Shown: positions 1 through 8,665 of the stretch, in pieces | Position numbering within the stretch: the stretch's first letter is position 1 | How the letters are laid out: each line of letters begins with the position of its first letter | From: an uncultured Flaviramulus sp. | GTDB lineage: Bacteria > Bacteroidota > Bacteroidia > Flavobacteriales > Flavobacteriaceae | Direction of reading: 5' to 3' | Assembly: GCA_947487155.1 (NCBI GenBank) | Contig: CANKVS010000042.1 | Span: 1-37,896, forward strand | DNA length: 37,896 nucleotides | Notes under the pieces: model-generated | Database searches by the model: none | What the model was told of the DNA's origin: nothing | What the model saw: the letters and a program-made list of their open reading frames with translations, nothing else | Translations under genes and position numbers: made by a program

Positions 1-259
1 TATTATACTAATTTATGGAAATATGTCATTGAACTTGTGTCTTCCGAACACTTATGTTTTAAAAACCTGATAGGTCTTTTTAATTTGAAATTACTGTAAA
101 AGGAAATTGATGATTTTTTTCTTTATAGAAAACAGAAAAATAAAGTATAGCCCTAAGTTACGGTTTCTTTTTATATTGAAATAGAAAGGGGAAAAGGGCG
201 ATTTATTACGGTCGTTTCAGATGAGGAATGGTATAATCATTTTAACTTAAAACTGTTAA
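1..259. other. Gene-free left edge
   Basis: AT-rich sequence with stops in all frames. I see no convincing gene, RNA or repeat here. It ends in the promoter of the YqeY-family gene. Confidence 0.5.
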
Positions 260-289
260 TTGAAGACTGCCTACTTTTTTATATCTTCG
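260..289 (+). promoter_or_regulatory. Promoter of the YqeY-family gene
   Basis: A TTG at 260-262 lies 19 bases upstream of TATCTTCG at 282-289. This matches the Bacteroidota consensus TTG-N17-20-TAnnTTTG with one mismatch. The start codon at 309 would follow a very short leader. Confidence 0.55.
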
Positions 290-308
290 CATTTCAAATT
301 AAAAACGC

Positions 309-758
309 ATGAGTTTACAACAAGATATAATGTCTGCTTTAAAGACAGCAATGAAGGCGAAAGACCAAGGTGCTTTAACCGCTTTGCGAGCGGTGAAATC
401 TGCTATATTATTAGCGCAGACAGAAAGCGGTGCACAAACCGAATTAACCGAAGAACAAGAGCTTAAAATACTTCAGAAACAAGTAAAGCAACGTAAAGAT
501 AGTGCTGCAATTTATTTAGAACAAGGACGTGAAGATTTAGCTGCTCCAGAATTAGCAGAAGCAGAAGTTATTAGTCAGTTTTTACCAGAAGCTTTAAGTG
601 AAGAAGATGTTGAAAAAATAGTCGTTTTAGCCATTGATAAATTAGGTGCAGTGGGTATGAAAGATATGGGAAAAGTTATGGGAGTAGTGAGTAAAGAGCT
701 AGCAGGACAAGCCGATGGAAAAACGATTTCTAATATTGTTAGACAAAAGTTGTCTTAG
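309..758 (+). CDS. GatB/YqeY domain protein
   Basis: This 149-aa soluble protein has the length and layout of the stand-alone YqeY family, which resembles the tail domain of GatB, the tRNA-dependent amidotransferase subunit. Recognisable blocks are the N-terminal helix with LRAVKSAI (about residues 26-33), the EQELKILQKQVKQRKDSA segment (about 49-66) and the C-terminal MGKVMGVVSKEL block (about 121-132). The family is thought to bind tRNA or assist amidotransferase-type reactions, but its exact role is not settled. The ATG at 309 sits just behind a good promoter, and a tRNA gene follows 39 bases after the stop, so the two may be co-transcribed. Nothing is unusual about it. Confidence 0.88.
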   Translation: MSLQQDIMSALKTAMKAKDQGALTALRAVKSAILLAQTESGAQTELTEEQELKILQKQVKQRKDSAAIYLEQGREDLAAPELAEAEVISQFLPEALSEEDVEKIVVLAIDKLGAVGMKDMGKVMGVVSKELAGQADGKTISNIVRQKLS

Positions 759-797
759 ATAAAATTTTAAAAAAACCTGTTTTCTCAGGAATATAAT

Positions 798-871
798 GGC
801 TGCGTAGTTCAACTGGATAGAATATCAGATTTCGGCTCTGAGGGTTGGGGGTTCGAATCCCTTCGCGGTCA
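798..871 (+). tRNA. tRNA-Arg (anticodon TCG)
   Basis: A full 74-base cloverleaf can be drawn. The acceptor arm GGCTGCG pairs with CGCGGTC (two G-U pairs), with discriminator A871. The anticodon stem is TCAGA/TCTGA around the loop TTTCGGC, so the anticodon is TCG (832-834). The T loop is TTCGAAT in a five-pair stem with two G-U pairs. No CCA is encoded. It reads CGN arginine codons. Confidence 0.93.
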
Positions 872-874
872 CTT

Positions 875-918
875 AACGAGACAAATTCTTAATATTAAGA
901 TTGTCTCGTTTCTTTTTT
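875..918 (+). terminator. Terminator after tRNA-Arg
   Basis: AACGAGACAA (875-884) pairs perfectly with TTGTCTCGTT (901-910). The inner arm TCTTAAT/ATTAAGA lengthens the hairpin, and a T-rich tract follows to 918. It ends the yqeY-tRNA transcript. Confidence 0.85.
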
Positions 919-935
919 CTGTGCTGTCATTAGCA

Positions 936-1247
936 TTAATACTCAATGATTGTTCTATTAGAAACATACCCTAACCATGCATCAATTTTACCTCTTCGCC
1001 AAATGTTATTATTTACAGTCCCAGTATAAGAGTCATGTACAGATGTGTTATCTAATATAGCCTTAATATCAAATCCAATCATAAACCATATTGGTTTAAC
1101 GAATTGAGAGTTATTGAAATCCTCAAGAGTTAATGGTTCTTTTAAAAGTTGCCATTTACTACCCTCTGGATAATGAACTAATATCAAAAACTCTGGTTTA
1201 ATTTCAAAATAAGTGTGTATCCTTTTTAAATCATATTTAACGACGTA
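936..1247 (-). pseudogene. 5'-less hypothetical ORF fragment
   Basis: The minus frame is open from a TAG at 1248-1250 to the stop at 936, about 103 codons, but it contains no ATG. The first usable alternative start is a TTG at 1185-1187, giving 83 residues. The residues upstream of that TTG (VVKYDLKRIHTYFEIKPEF) still read like protein, so the gene appears to have lost its 5' end. The sequence is rich in W, Y and F and has no signal peptide or membrane segment; I do not recognise a family. It lies between tRNA-Arg and the ECF sigma gene, a common place for insertion and decay. It could instead be a small intact gene using the TTG. Confidence 0.4.
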
Positions 1248-1326
1248 CTAATCGAGGTTCTATTTTATTTTATTATAAAAAATCTTTTTTTCTAAAATGA
1301 GTTAATATTTATACTTGGTGCGACCT

Positions 1327-1962
1327 TCAATTTGCTAGAATATTTAATCTTCTTTTTAGTTTAAAAAAGTGACTTATACCAGAGTCTTTAATGTCAAAAA
1401 GAAAAAACATAACACTATGCATTTTAGTTCCAATTCTTTTTCGGATAGTGGCATAAGCAATACTCATTTGATTTTCAACTGTTTTCACTGAAACGTTAAG
1501 GTATTTAGCTATTTCAACATAAGTTAATCCTTCTTTTTTACTTAACAAAAAGGTTTCTTTGCACTTAGGAGGGAGTTTTTCAATTTCTTTTTTTACCAAA
1601 TCCATCATCTGGTTTAATTCGGAACTATCTTCTTCATATAACTTTTGAATGGAGAGATTGTATTTATGTTTTAAATCATTAATAGAAGCCTCTTTATGGT
1701 ATTGATTAATAAATTCATTGTATACTAATTTAAAAAGAAACCCTTTAAGAGATAGTTCGGGTTTTAATAAAAGGCGCTGCTCCCAAACCTTTATAAGCAC
1801 GTTTTGAACAATATCTTCAGCTTTAAAATTATCTCTAGCTAGCCCAAAAGCATAATCGCACATAGGTTTATAATGAATACTTATAAGGTATTTATAAGCT
1901 TGTTCATTACCTTTTTTTAGCTGCTTAATTAGTTTTTTATGAGTTGAAAATTGCACTTTCAA
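1327..1962 (-). CDS. ECF-type RNA polymerase sigma-70 factor (FecI-like)
   Basis: This 211-aa protein has the two parts of an ECF sigma factor. Region 2 spans about residues 20-85, with DYAFGLARDNFKAEDIVQNV, the segment that recognises the -10 region. Region 4 spans about 130-190, with an HTH around EGLTYVEIAKYLNVSVKTVENQ that contacts the -35 region. It belongs to the Bacteroidota group that pairs with FecR anti-sigma factors and SusC transporters. The start is a TTG at 1962: a stop lies four codons upstream, and the next ATG would remove part of region 2. The gene is transcribed away from fecR, with 107 bases between them, although these pairs usually run in the same direction. Its targets are probably promoters of the susC locus (inference). 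Confidence 0.9.
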   Translation of the reverse strand: MKVQFSTHKKLIKQLKKGNEQAYKYLISIHYKPMCDYAFGLARDNFKAEDIVQNVLIKVWEQRLLLKPELSLKGFLFKLVYNEFINQYHKEASINDLKHKYNLSIQKLYEEDSSELNQMMDLVKKEIEKLPPKCKETFLLSKKEGLTYVEIAKYLNVSVKTVENQMSIAYATIRKRIGTKMHSVMFFLFDIKDSGISHFFKLKRRLNILAN

Positions 1963-2033
1963 GTATGTGATTTAATTTAAATTTAACGTAAAAATATAAT
2001 TTTTTTATGATTTTTTTAGGGGTATAGTATATT

Positions 2034-2041
2034 TAGCTTTG
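2034..2041 (+). promoter_or_regulatory. -7 element of the fecR promoter
   Basis: TAGCTTTG is a perfect match to the Bacteroidota -7 box TAnnTTTG, 28 bases upstream of the fecR start. The expected -33 position holds only a T-run, so the upstream half is weak. The divergent sigma gene shares this 107-base intergenic region. Confidence 0.5.
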
Positions 2042-2069
2042 TATTACTAGTGTAATTTTAAAATTAATT

Positions 2070-3221
2070 ATGCAAATAGAACCTATAATTGTAAAGTTTC
2101 TTTCTAATGAATCTTTCAATATATCAGAAAAAGAATTAAAACAGTTAGAGGAATGGATTCAAAATCCTGAAAACGAAAAAGTATTTGTAGATTATGTTAA
2201 AACAAATGCTTCTATAGAGAGTAGTATTAATAGTTATGATGCATTTAAAGCAGAACAAAGATTTCTTCGTTATCTAAAAAATAAAAAAAGTATTTCTTTT
2301 AAAAGAAAAGTAAATTCTGTAATGAAATATGCTGCCATAGTAGTTGTATTTCTTACAGTTGGTTACTTTTGGCAACAAGGATCTTTTTCCAAAAAGCAGG
2401 AGTTAATTATTCCAGATAATAGTATCACACTTCAATTAGAAAATGGTAATATAGAAATTATTAATGAGGATGGTTCTTCACAAGTTGTAGATAATCATGG
2501 TAATGTTATTGGTGCTCAGAAAGGAAATCAGTTAATATATAATAATAGTACTGCTAACGAAACTTTAGCTTATAATACACTTACTGTACCTTATGGTAAA
2601 CGTTTTGAGGTTTTATTATCTGATGGCACTCATGTGCATTTAAATGCGGGAACATCATTAAAATATCCAATAAAATTTATTGAAGGTAAGAATAGACAAG
2701 TATTTTTAAATGGAGAAGCATACTTTAGTGTTACTAAAGATAAAAATCATCCATTTATAGTAAATGCAGATGAAATAGATGTAAGGGTATTAGGTACACA
2801 ATTTAATATATCGTCTTATCCAGAAGATAATCAAATAAACACCGTTTTAGTTGAAGGTGCTGTAGCTGTTTATAAAAAAGAGGAAATTTATAATGCCAAA
2901 ACAACTACCAATTTAAAACCAGGTTTTAAAGCAATTTGGGAGAATAAAGAAAACCGAATTACTGTAAAAGAGGCCGACGTAGAAATGCACACAGCTTGGA
3001 TTGAAGGTAAGATAATATTTAGAGGAGTAACCTTTGAAAATATTATAAAAAAATTAGAACGTCATTATAATGTAGAAATTATAAATAATAACGAACCGTT
3101 AAATATCGAACGATTTGGAGCAAGTTTCGATATAGAAACCATCGAGCAAGTTTTAGAAACATTAAATGCAAACTATAATATAGATTATACAATTGAAAAT
3201 AATCAAATAATAATAAACTAA
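2070..3221 (+). CDS. FecR-family anti-sigma factor
   Basis: This 383-aa inner-membrane protein would hold the ECF sigma factor inactive until the SusC-type transporter signals from the outer membrane. An N-terminal cytoplasmic part (about 1-83) has the helical anti-sigma layout. One membrane segment follows, around AAIVVVFLTVGYF (about 90-102). The periplasmic FecR domain (about 170-285) contains LTVPYGKRFEVLLSDGTHVH and NAGTSLKYP. The last 70 residues match the DUF4974 module, with GVTFENIIKKLERHYNVEI. The length is typical. It lies 185 bases upstream of susC in the same direction, and susC carries the matching STN domain. The partner sigma gene is divergent rather than upstream in line. Confidence 0.93.
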   Translation: MQIEPIIVKFLSNESFNISEKELKQLEEWIQNPENEKVFVDYVKTNASIESSINSYDAFKAEQRFLRYLKNKKSISFKRKVNSVMKYAAIVVVFLTVGYFWQQGSFSKKQELIIPDNSITLQLENGNIEIINEDGSSQVVDNHGNVIGAQKGNQLIYNNSTANETLAYNTLTVPYGKRFEVLLSDGTHVHLNAGTSLKYPIKFIEGKNRQVFLNGEAYFSVTKDKNHPFIVNADEIDVRVLGTQFNISSYPEDNQINTVLVEGAVAVYKKEEIYNAKTTTNLKPGFKAIWENKENRITVKEADVEMHTAWIEGKIIFRGVTFENIIKKLERHYNVEIINNNEPLNIERFGASFDIETIEQVLETLNANYNIDYTIENNQIIIN

Positions 3222-3327
3222 CTTAAAAAATATATATGCCTATGATGAAAAAAAACTAAAACGAAATGAATTAAAAATCACTAATTTTTTTGATTTTAAT
3301 CGCTTAAAAATCGATTAAACAAAAAAC

Positions 3328-3352
3328 CGGAAGATGGTACGAACATCTTCCG
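3328..3352 (+). promoter_or_regulatory. Strong hairpin between fecR and susC
   Basis: CGGAAGATG (3328-3336) pairs perfectly with CATCTTCCG (3344-3352) across a 7-base loop. No T-run follows, so it is not a standard terminator. It could be an mRNA stability or processing element that separates the low fecR message from the high susCD message (inference). Confidence 0.6.
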
Positions 3353-3366
3353 ATTATAATAAAATA

Positions 3367-3388
3367 GTGATTAAAATTAATTAATCAC
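3367..3388. repeat. Inverted repeat upstream of susC
   Basis: GTGATTAA (3367-3374) and TTAATCAC (3381-3388) form a perfect 8-base inverted repeat with a 6-base centre. It ends 18 bases before the susC start. It could be an operator or part of the leader fold; nothing decides between these. Confidence 0.45.
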
Positions 3389-3406
3389 CTTAAACAATAC
3401 AAAAAT

Positions 3407-6400
3407 ATGGAAAAAAGACATAAGTTAAAGCAATTAACTTCTTTCTCATTTAAATATGACTTAAAAATGAAACTTACTACGCTCTTTTTAATAGTTTCTT
3501 TATTTCAACTCCAAGCAAACGAGTCGTATGCACAAAAAACAAAAGTTACTCTAAACCTCGAAAACGTAAGTTTAGAAAACGTGTTTGATAAAATAGAATC
3601 TCTTACAGAATTTAAATTCTTTTTTAATTATAACGAATATGATTACAAAAAGAAAGTCTCTGTAATGGCGAAAAAAGAAAAGGTTTCATCTATTTTAAAA
3701 AGATTATTTAAAAAATCTGATATATCATTTCAAGTAATTGATAAGCAAATTGTTTTAAGTAATAAAAAAACCGTAGATAATATTACAAAGAAACCTATAC
3801 TAACTATTAAACCTCAAGGGTTCAAAGTTTCTGGTACAGTGTTAGACGCTAATAGCCAACCTTTACCAGGAGCCAATATCTTAGAGAAAGGAACTACTAA
3901 TGGTACTCAAACTGATTTTGATGGTAATTTTTCAATAGAAGTAGCTAATGAAAATGCCATACTTGTAATTTCTTTTATTGGTTTTAAAACGCAAGAAGTT
4001 GCAGCTGGAGAAGCAATTACTGTAACATTAGTAGAAGATGCTGCTAGTCTAGACGAGATTGTAGTAACAGGATATACTGGTCAGTCAAAAAGAACCATTA
4101 CCGGAGCTGTTGAAACTATTGATTCTGAGGAACTTATTAAGACTCCAGCTACTAGCGTAGAACAACAATTACAAGGAAAAATTTCTGGAGTGAATATTAT
4201 TACTTCAGGAGAACCTGGATCAGGATCTCAAGTTAGAATACGTGGTTTTAGTACTATTGGTAACAACAAAGATCCATTATATATTATCGATGGATCACCT
4301 GGAGGTGGCTTAAATGATATCAACCCTGACGATATTGAAACAGTATCTGTATTAAAAGATGGATCTGCAGCTTCTATCTATGGATCTAGAGCAGCCAATG
4401 GGGTAATTATTATTACTACTAAAAAAGGTAGAAAAAATCAACCATTAACTGTAGCTTACAATACTTGGGTTTCTTTGGATAGTGATGGTAGCAAGCCACA
4501 AGATGTGCTTAATGCGCAACAATGGGGAGAGTTAGAGTTTCAAGGCCAGCGCGCAGGGGGTAATGCAAGCCCAAGCCACCCTAGTTATGGTAATGGCGCC
4601 AATCCAGTTATTCCAGAATTCTTAAATGGAGACCCATCATTACCTTACGACCCTGATACAAATCGTTTGTTACGATCAGGAGATACAGATTGGTACGATG
4701 TAGTTACCCAGGCTGCGGTTAGTCAAAATCATAATCTAAGTTTTCGTGGTGGAAGCGAAAGAGGTACGTATGCCTTATCATTTGGATATTTAGATAGACA
4801 AGGAACCATCATTGAAAACAGTTTCCAGCGATATACCACAAGGATAAATACTCAATTTTCGTTTTTAAATGATCGTATTCGAATAGGAGAAAATTTGACA
4901 GTGGCGTACTCAGAAAGAAATGGAAATGGTGGCTCAGATGCTCTTTTTCGAAGAAATACTTTTCTTCCGTTAATTCCAGAGTTTGATGAAGGCGGAAATT
5001 TTGGAGGTACTTTAAACGGTATTTTAGGTTTAGGAACCAATGCTCGAAGCCCTCATGCGGTGCAAATACGTTTAAAAGATGCTATAAATAGGAGAATGCG
5101 CATATTTGGCAACGCTTTTGTAGAAGCGGATATTTTGTCAGGTCTAACATTAAAATCTAATATAGCTATTGACTATACACATAATACGGCAACCACATTT
5201 TCCCCAGTATTTGTGGAAGGTGGAAACCCGGGAAATGCCTTTTTTGAATCTGCTAATTATAATAATTTCCTCACATGGACTAATTCATTGAATTACACCA
5301 AGAATTTTGGAGATCATAGAGTTACCGCTTTTGGCGGAACAGAAATCATTGAATTCACGCGTAGAAATATTAATTTTAGCGGTACAGGTTTCTTTATAGA
5401 AGATCCAAATTTAATATCTATTAATGCTGCAAGTGTTACCAATAGCATATCTGGAACAGGTGGATTAACGCGTAAATTATCATCTTTATTTGGAAAATTA
5501 GATTATGCGTATAAGGATAAATATTTTGTAAACTTTACCATACGTCGTGATGGAGCGTCTTTCTTAGGTCCAAATAATCGTTTTGATATTTTCCCTGCTG
5601 TTGGTGCAGGATGGTTAATCTCTGATGAAGGTTTTTTAGAAAACAGTAACACCATTAACTTCCTTAAATTACGTGCTGGTTGGGGTCAAGTAGGTAATAT
5701 AAATACGGTAATTGGGCAAGGTGATTTTCCTTTTGCCTCACTTTTTGGCTCAGACCCTGGTTTTACAAGCACAGGTTATGATATTGGAGGTACTAACCAA
5801 AATCCTCCAGCTAATGGTATTGCTTTGCTTGCTAGAGGGAATGATAATTTACTATGGGAAACTTCTGAAACTTTAAATATTGGTGTAGATTTTACCTTAT
5901 TTAATAACAAAATCTCTGGATCTTTAGAATGGTATAAGAAAAATACGATAGACTTAATTCAAAGACTTCCACTTCCTTTAGCAGGAGGAACAGCAAGCGC
6001 ACCTTTTGGAAATGTTGGTGAGATAGAAAATAAAGGAGTAGATGTAACTTTATCTTATAATGGTACTATAGGCGATGAGTTTGAGTTTGGAGTGTCAGGA
6101 ATTGTTACTGCATATAAAAACAAAGTGATTGACCTTAATGGGAACCCTGCTACTTTTATACCTACCGACATAGGTAACCCAAGAACAATTACTTCTCGTA
6201 CCGTTGTAGGTGGTGAAATAGGAGCTTTTTATGGTCTTATTGTAGATGGTGTTATCCAAACAGGACCAGATGCAGGTAATTTCGATTTTCGTGATTTAAA
6301 CGGGGATGGTAACATCAATCTTGATGATTCGGCCATTATAGGAAGTCCGCATCCTGATTTCACCTATAGCTTGAATCTTACGGCCAACTATAAGAATTTT

Positions 6401-6838
6401 GATTTTAGTGCGTTTTTTAGAGGCTCACAAGGCAATGATCTTTTCAATTATAGCAAGCTTTTTACTGATTTCCATTTTAGAGATCTTAACCGTAGCACGC
6501 GTGTATTGAACGCCTGGAGACCGGATAATCCTACTAATACATTAGCAGAGTATAATGTAAATACAGCAGGACTTAATTCAAGAGGATCGTCTTATTATGT
6601 AGAAGATGGATCATACCTTAGATTGCAAACTTTACAGATAGGTTATACATTTCCAGAAATTCCTGGTGTCAAAAATTTGAGAGTGTATCTGCAAGGTCAA
6701 AACATATTTACCATAACAGACTACCTAGGTGGTAATCCAGAACTTGGAGAAAGAAACGGTGTGCAAATAGGTATAGATGAAGGAGCTACCTATGGTACCC
6801 CTCGCTCATTTTTACTAGGCCTTAATCTAACACTTTAA
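3407..6838 (+). CDS. susC: SusC/RagA-family TonB-dependent transporter with STN domain
   Basis: This 1143-aa outer-membrane transporter imports substrate handed over by SusD, using TonB energy. In order, it has a signal peptide ending near SYAQ (residue 43), an STN signalling domain (about 48-120), a carboxypeptidase-regulatory-like domain (about 140-210, with VSGTVLDANSQPLPGANI), a TonB-box-like DEIVVTGY (about 217-224), the plug domain (GKISGVNI, IRGFSTIG, YIIDG, LKDGSAASIYGSRAANGVI) and a beta-barrel ending in an aromatic/hydrophobic strand (SFLLGLNLTL). The STN domain is known in relatives to relay substrate binding to FecR, which fits the fecR gene directly upstream. susD follows 16 bases after the stop. 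The gene symbol names the family, not a proven starch function. Confidence 0.95.
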   Translation: MEKRHKLKQLTSFSFKYDLKMKLTTLFLIVSLFQLQANESYAQKTKVTLNLENVSLENVFDKIESLTEFKFFFNYNEYDYKKKVSVMAKKEKVSSILKRLFKKSDISFQVIDKQIVLSNKKTVDNITKKPILTIKPQGFKVSGTVLDANSQPLPGANILEKGTTNGTQTDFDGNFSIEVANENAILVISFIGFKTQEVAAGEAITVTLVEDAASLDEIVVTGYTGQSKRTITGAVETIDSEELIKTPATSVEQQLQGKISGVNIITSGEPGSGSQVRIRGFSTIGNNKDPLYIIDGSPGGGLNDINPDDIETVSVLKDGSAASIYGSRAANGVIIITTKKGRKNQPLTVAYNTWVSLDSDGSKPQDVLNAQQWGELEFQGQRAGGNASPSHPSYGNGANPVIPEFLNGDPSLPYDPDTNRLLRSGDTDWYDVVTQAAVSQNHNLSFRGGSERGTYALSFGYLDRQGTIIENSFQRYTTRINTQFSFLNDRIRIGENLTVAYSERNGNGGSDALFRRNTFLPLIPEFDEGGNFGGTLNGILGLGTNARSPHAVQIRLKDAINRRMRIFGNAFVEADILSGLTLKSNIAIDYTHNTATTFSPVFVEGGNPGNAFFESANYNNFLTWTNSLNYTKNFGDHRVTAFGGTEIIEFTRRNINFSGTGFFIEDPNLISINAASVTNSISGTGGLTRKLSSLFGKLDYAYKDKYFVNFTIRRDGASFLGPNNRFDIFPAVGAGWLISDEGFLENSNTINFLKLRAGWGQVGNINTVIGQGDFPFASLFGSDPGFTSTGYDIGGTNQNPPANGIALLARGNDNLLWETSETLNIGVDFTLFNNKISGSLEWYKKNTIDLIQRLPLPLAGGTASAPFGNVGEIENKGVDVTLSYNGTIGDEFEFGVSGIVTAYKNKVIDLNGNPATFIPTDIGNPRTITSRTVVGGEIGAFYGLIVDGVIQTGPDAGNFDFRDLNGDGNINLDDSAIIGSPHPDFTYSLNLTANYKNFDFSAFFRGSQGNDLFNYSKLFTDFHFRDLNRSTRVLNAWRPDNPTNTLAEYNVNTAGLNSRGSSYYVEDGSYLRLQTLQIGYTFPEIPGVKNLRVYLQGQNIFTITDYLGGNPELGERNGVQIGIDEGATYGTPRSFLLGLNLTL

Positions 6839-6854
6839 TATAAATTAAAAAGAA

Positions 6855-8573
6855 ATGAAATATATATATAATTTATACAAGACAGTAATCCTTACTTTGA
6901 CTTTTTCTTTTATGTTAGGATGTGCTGACGACTATGTGGACATTGTACCTTTGGGGAGTCTGAACCCAGATGTACTTAATAATAAAGAAGGATTGGATGC
7001 CTTACTATTAGCTGCTTATTCAGCTTTAGATGGTCATACTGGAGGTATTTCAAATTTAGGATGGCAAAATGACCATACCAATTGGTTGTATGGTGAGGTA
7101 CTTTCTGATAATGCTTTAAAAGGGTCATCTATAGGGGATCAACCTGAAATGAATCTGATCGAGCAAGGAGAAATAGCTGCATCAAGCGGCTTTATGCCGC
7201 CTTTATGGGGTTCTGTTTATGAAGGAATCACCCGGGCTAATGCGGTACTTCAAGTATTAGTAAATACTGAAAATTTGAGTGCTGCCGATAGAGATCGTAT
7301 AGAAGGTGAAGCGCTCTTTTTAAGAGCACACTTCTTCCATTATGGAAGGCGCTATTTTGATAAAATACCGTATTTTGACGAAACGGTTACTGATTTTAAT
7401 ATTCCTAATGATCAGGACATCTCTCCAAATATTGAAGCAGATTATCAAAGAGCTATAGATTTACTGCCTTTGGAACCCACACAGGTAGGACGTGCACATC
7501 GTTCAGCAGCTCAGGCTTCACTGGCAAAACTGCACATGGACAATAGCAATTTTGCTGCCGCCAAACCGTTGTTGGATGCTATTATGAGTAGTGGACGTTA
7601 TAAATTATTTGATAATTATAACGATAATTTTTTAGGCACTAACGAAACAGCTACTACAGATACTGAGTTTATCTTTCAAATTCAAGCCATTGGTAGAGAA
7701 GGTGTACTTCAAGGACGTATAGTAAATGGTATTGCACAATTACACGGTTGCTGTGGATTTTTACAACCTTCGCAAAACTTGGTGAATGCATACAAAACCG
7801 ATGCAGGAGGGTTACCATTATTAGACACATTTAATGATGTTGATTTACCAAATGACCAAGGTATTGCTACTGCAGACCCTTTTACACCACCGACTGATAA
7901 TGTAGATCCACGTTTAGATTTTAATGTGTCAAGACGAGGGATACCATTTCTCGATTTTGATATAGGTCTTATAGCAGATGGACCTGGAGGTGATACTAGA
8001 TTGTTCCCTGGAGCAGATTATATAGTAGATCAACCTACCTATGGGCCGTACCGTGCCAAAAAGTTCCTTCCTACTAGCGCTGCTGTAGACAATGGAGAGT
8101 CTTGGTTAGGTTCGTCAGATAAAAATTATAGCATACACCGTTATGCAGATATTTTATTGTTGCGCGCAGAAGTGGCTGTAGAAGAAAACGATTTAACCAC
8201 GGCATTAAATCTTGTTAACCAAATTAGAAATCGTGCTAAAAATGGACAAAAAATCACATTCTTAGATGGGTCGGAAGCGGCCAATTATGTAATTGAGCCA
8301 TACGCAGCTTTCCCAGACCAAGCATTTGCTAGAAAAGCAGTTAGGCATGAAAGAAGGTTAGAGTTAGCCTTAGAAGGTTTTAGATGGTATGATTTGGTAC
8401 GATGGGGTATTGCAGAGCAAACAATAATGGAATACTATGCTACTGAAGATAGACCATTATTAACGGCAAACGGAACTTTTACATCTAATTTTATGCCAAT
8501 ACCAGAAAGTCAGATTGATTTAACTCGCGATGAAAATGGTGAGCCAACATTGACACAAAACCCTGGTTATTAG
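6855..8573 (+). CDS. susD: SusD/RagB-family substrate-binding lipoprotein
   Basis: This 572-aa protein is the surface-exposed lid of the SusC pore. It starts with a lipoprotein signal whose lipid-carrying cysteine is C23 (FMLGCADD), and the acidic residues after it resemble surface-export signals of the phylum. The N-terminal SusD region runs to about 230, with helical TPR-like parts (EGEALFLRAHFFHYGRRYFDKIPYF). The C-terminal family block is VRHERRLELALEGFRWYDLVRWG (seen in two pieces, about 495-517). Length and order are typical. It is translated with susC. A strong terminator lies 33 bases after its stop. The substrate cannot be read from the sequence. Confidence 0.94.
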   Translation: MKYIYNLYKTVILTLTFSFMLGCADDYVDIVPLGSLNPDVLNNKEGLDALLLAAYSALDGHTGGISNLGWQNDHTNWLYGEVLSDNALKGSSIGDQPEMNLIEQGEIAASSGFMPPLWGSVYEGITRANAVLQVLVNTENLSAADRDRIEGEALFLRAHFFHYGRRYFDKIPYFDETVTDFNIPNDQDISPNIEADYQRAIDLLPLEPTQVGRAHRSAAQASLAKLHMDNSNFAAAKPLLDAIMSSGRYKLFDNYNDNFLGTNETATTDTEFIFQIQAIGREGVLQGRIVNGIAQLHGCCGFLQPSQNLVNAYKTDAGGLPLLDTFNDVDLPNDQGIATADPFTPPTDNVDPRLDFNVSRRGIPFLDFDIGLIADGPGGDTRLFPGADYIVDQPTYGPYRAKKFLPTSAAVDNGESWLGSSDKNYSIHRYADILLLRAEVAVEENDLTTALNLVNQIRNRAKNGQKITFLDGSEAANYVIEPYAAFPDQAFARKAVRHERRLELALEGFRWYDLVRWGIAEQTIMEYYATEDRPLLTANGTFTSNFMPIPESQIDLTRDENGEPTLTQNPGY

Positions 8574-8603
8574 TATTTTTAAATAAGAATTTTTAATGAA
8601 TAA

Positions 8604-8634
8604 ATAAAAAAGGGAGAGAAATCTCCCTTTTTTT
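8604..8634 (+). terminator. Intrinsic terminator after susD
   Basis: AAGGGAGA (8610-8617) pairs with TCTCCCTT (8622-8629) around GAAA, with an A-run before it and seven Ts after it. The next gene starts only 32 bases later and has no visible promoter of its own, so partial read-through is likely. Confidence 0.88.
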
Positions 8635-8665
8635 ATAATTTTACTGTAAACGAATTCTTTTAAAC

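Noticed and set aside
260..466. Plus-strand frame of 68 codons overlapping the YqeY-family gene
   Set aside because: It overlaps the YqeY gene in another frame, has no family features, and its start lies inside the promoter.
798..871. tRNA-Arg as an attachment site with a duplicated 3' end in this window
   Set aside because: I looked for a second TTCGAATCCC-type copy downstream and saw none, and there is no integrase gene.
3241..3258. Tiny ORF ATG-ATG-AAA-AAA-AAC-TAA ahead of susC
   Set aside because: A five-codon A-rich ORF is expected by chance here, and it has no ribosome site or regulatory codon run.
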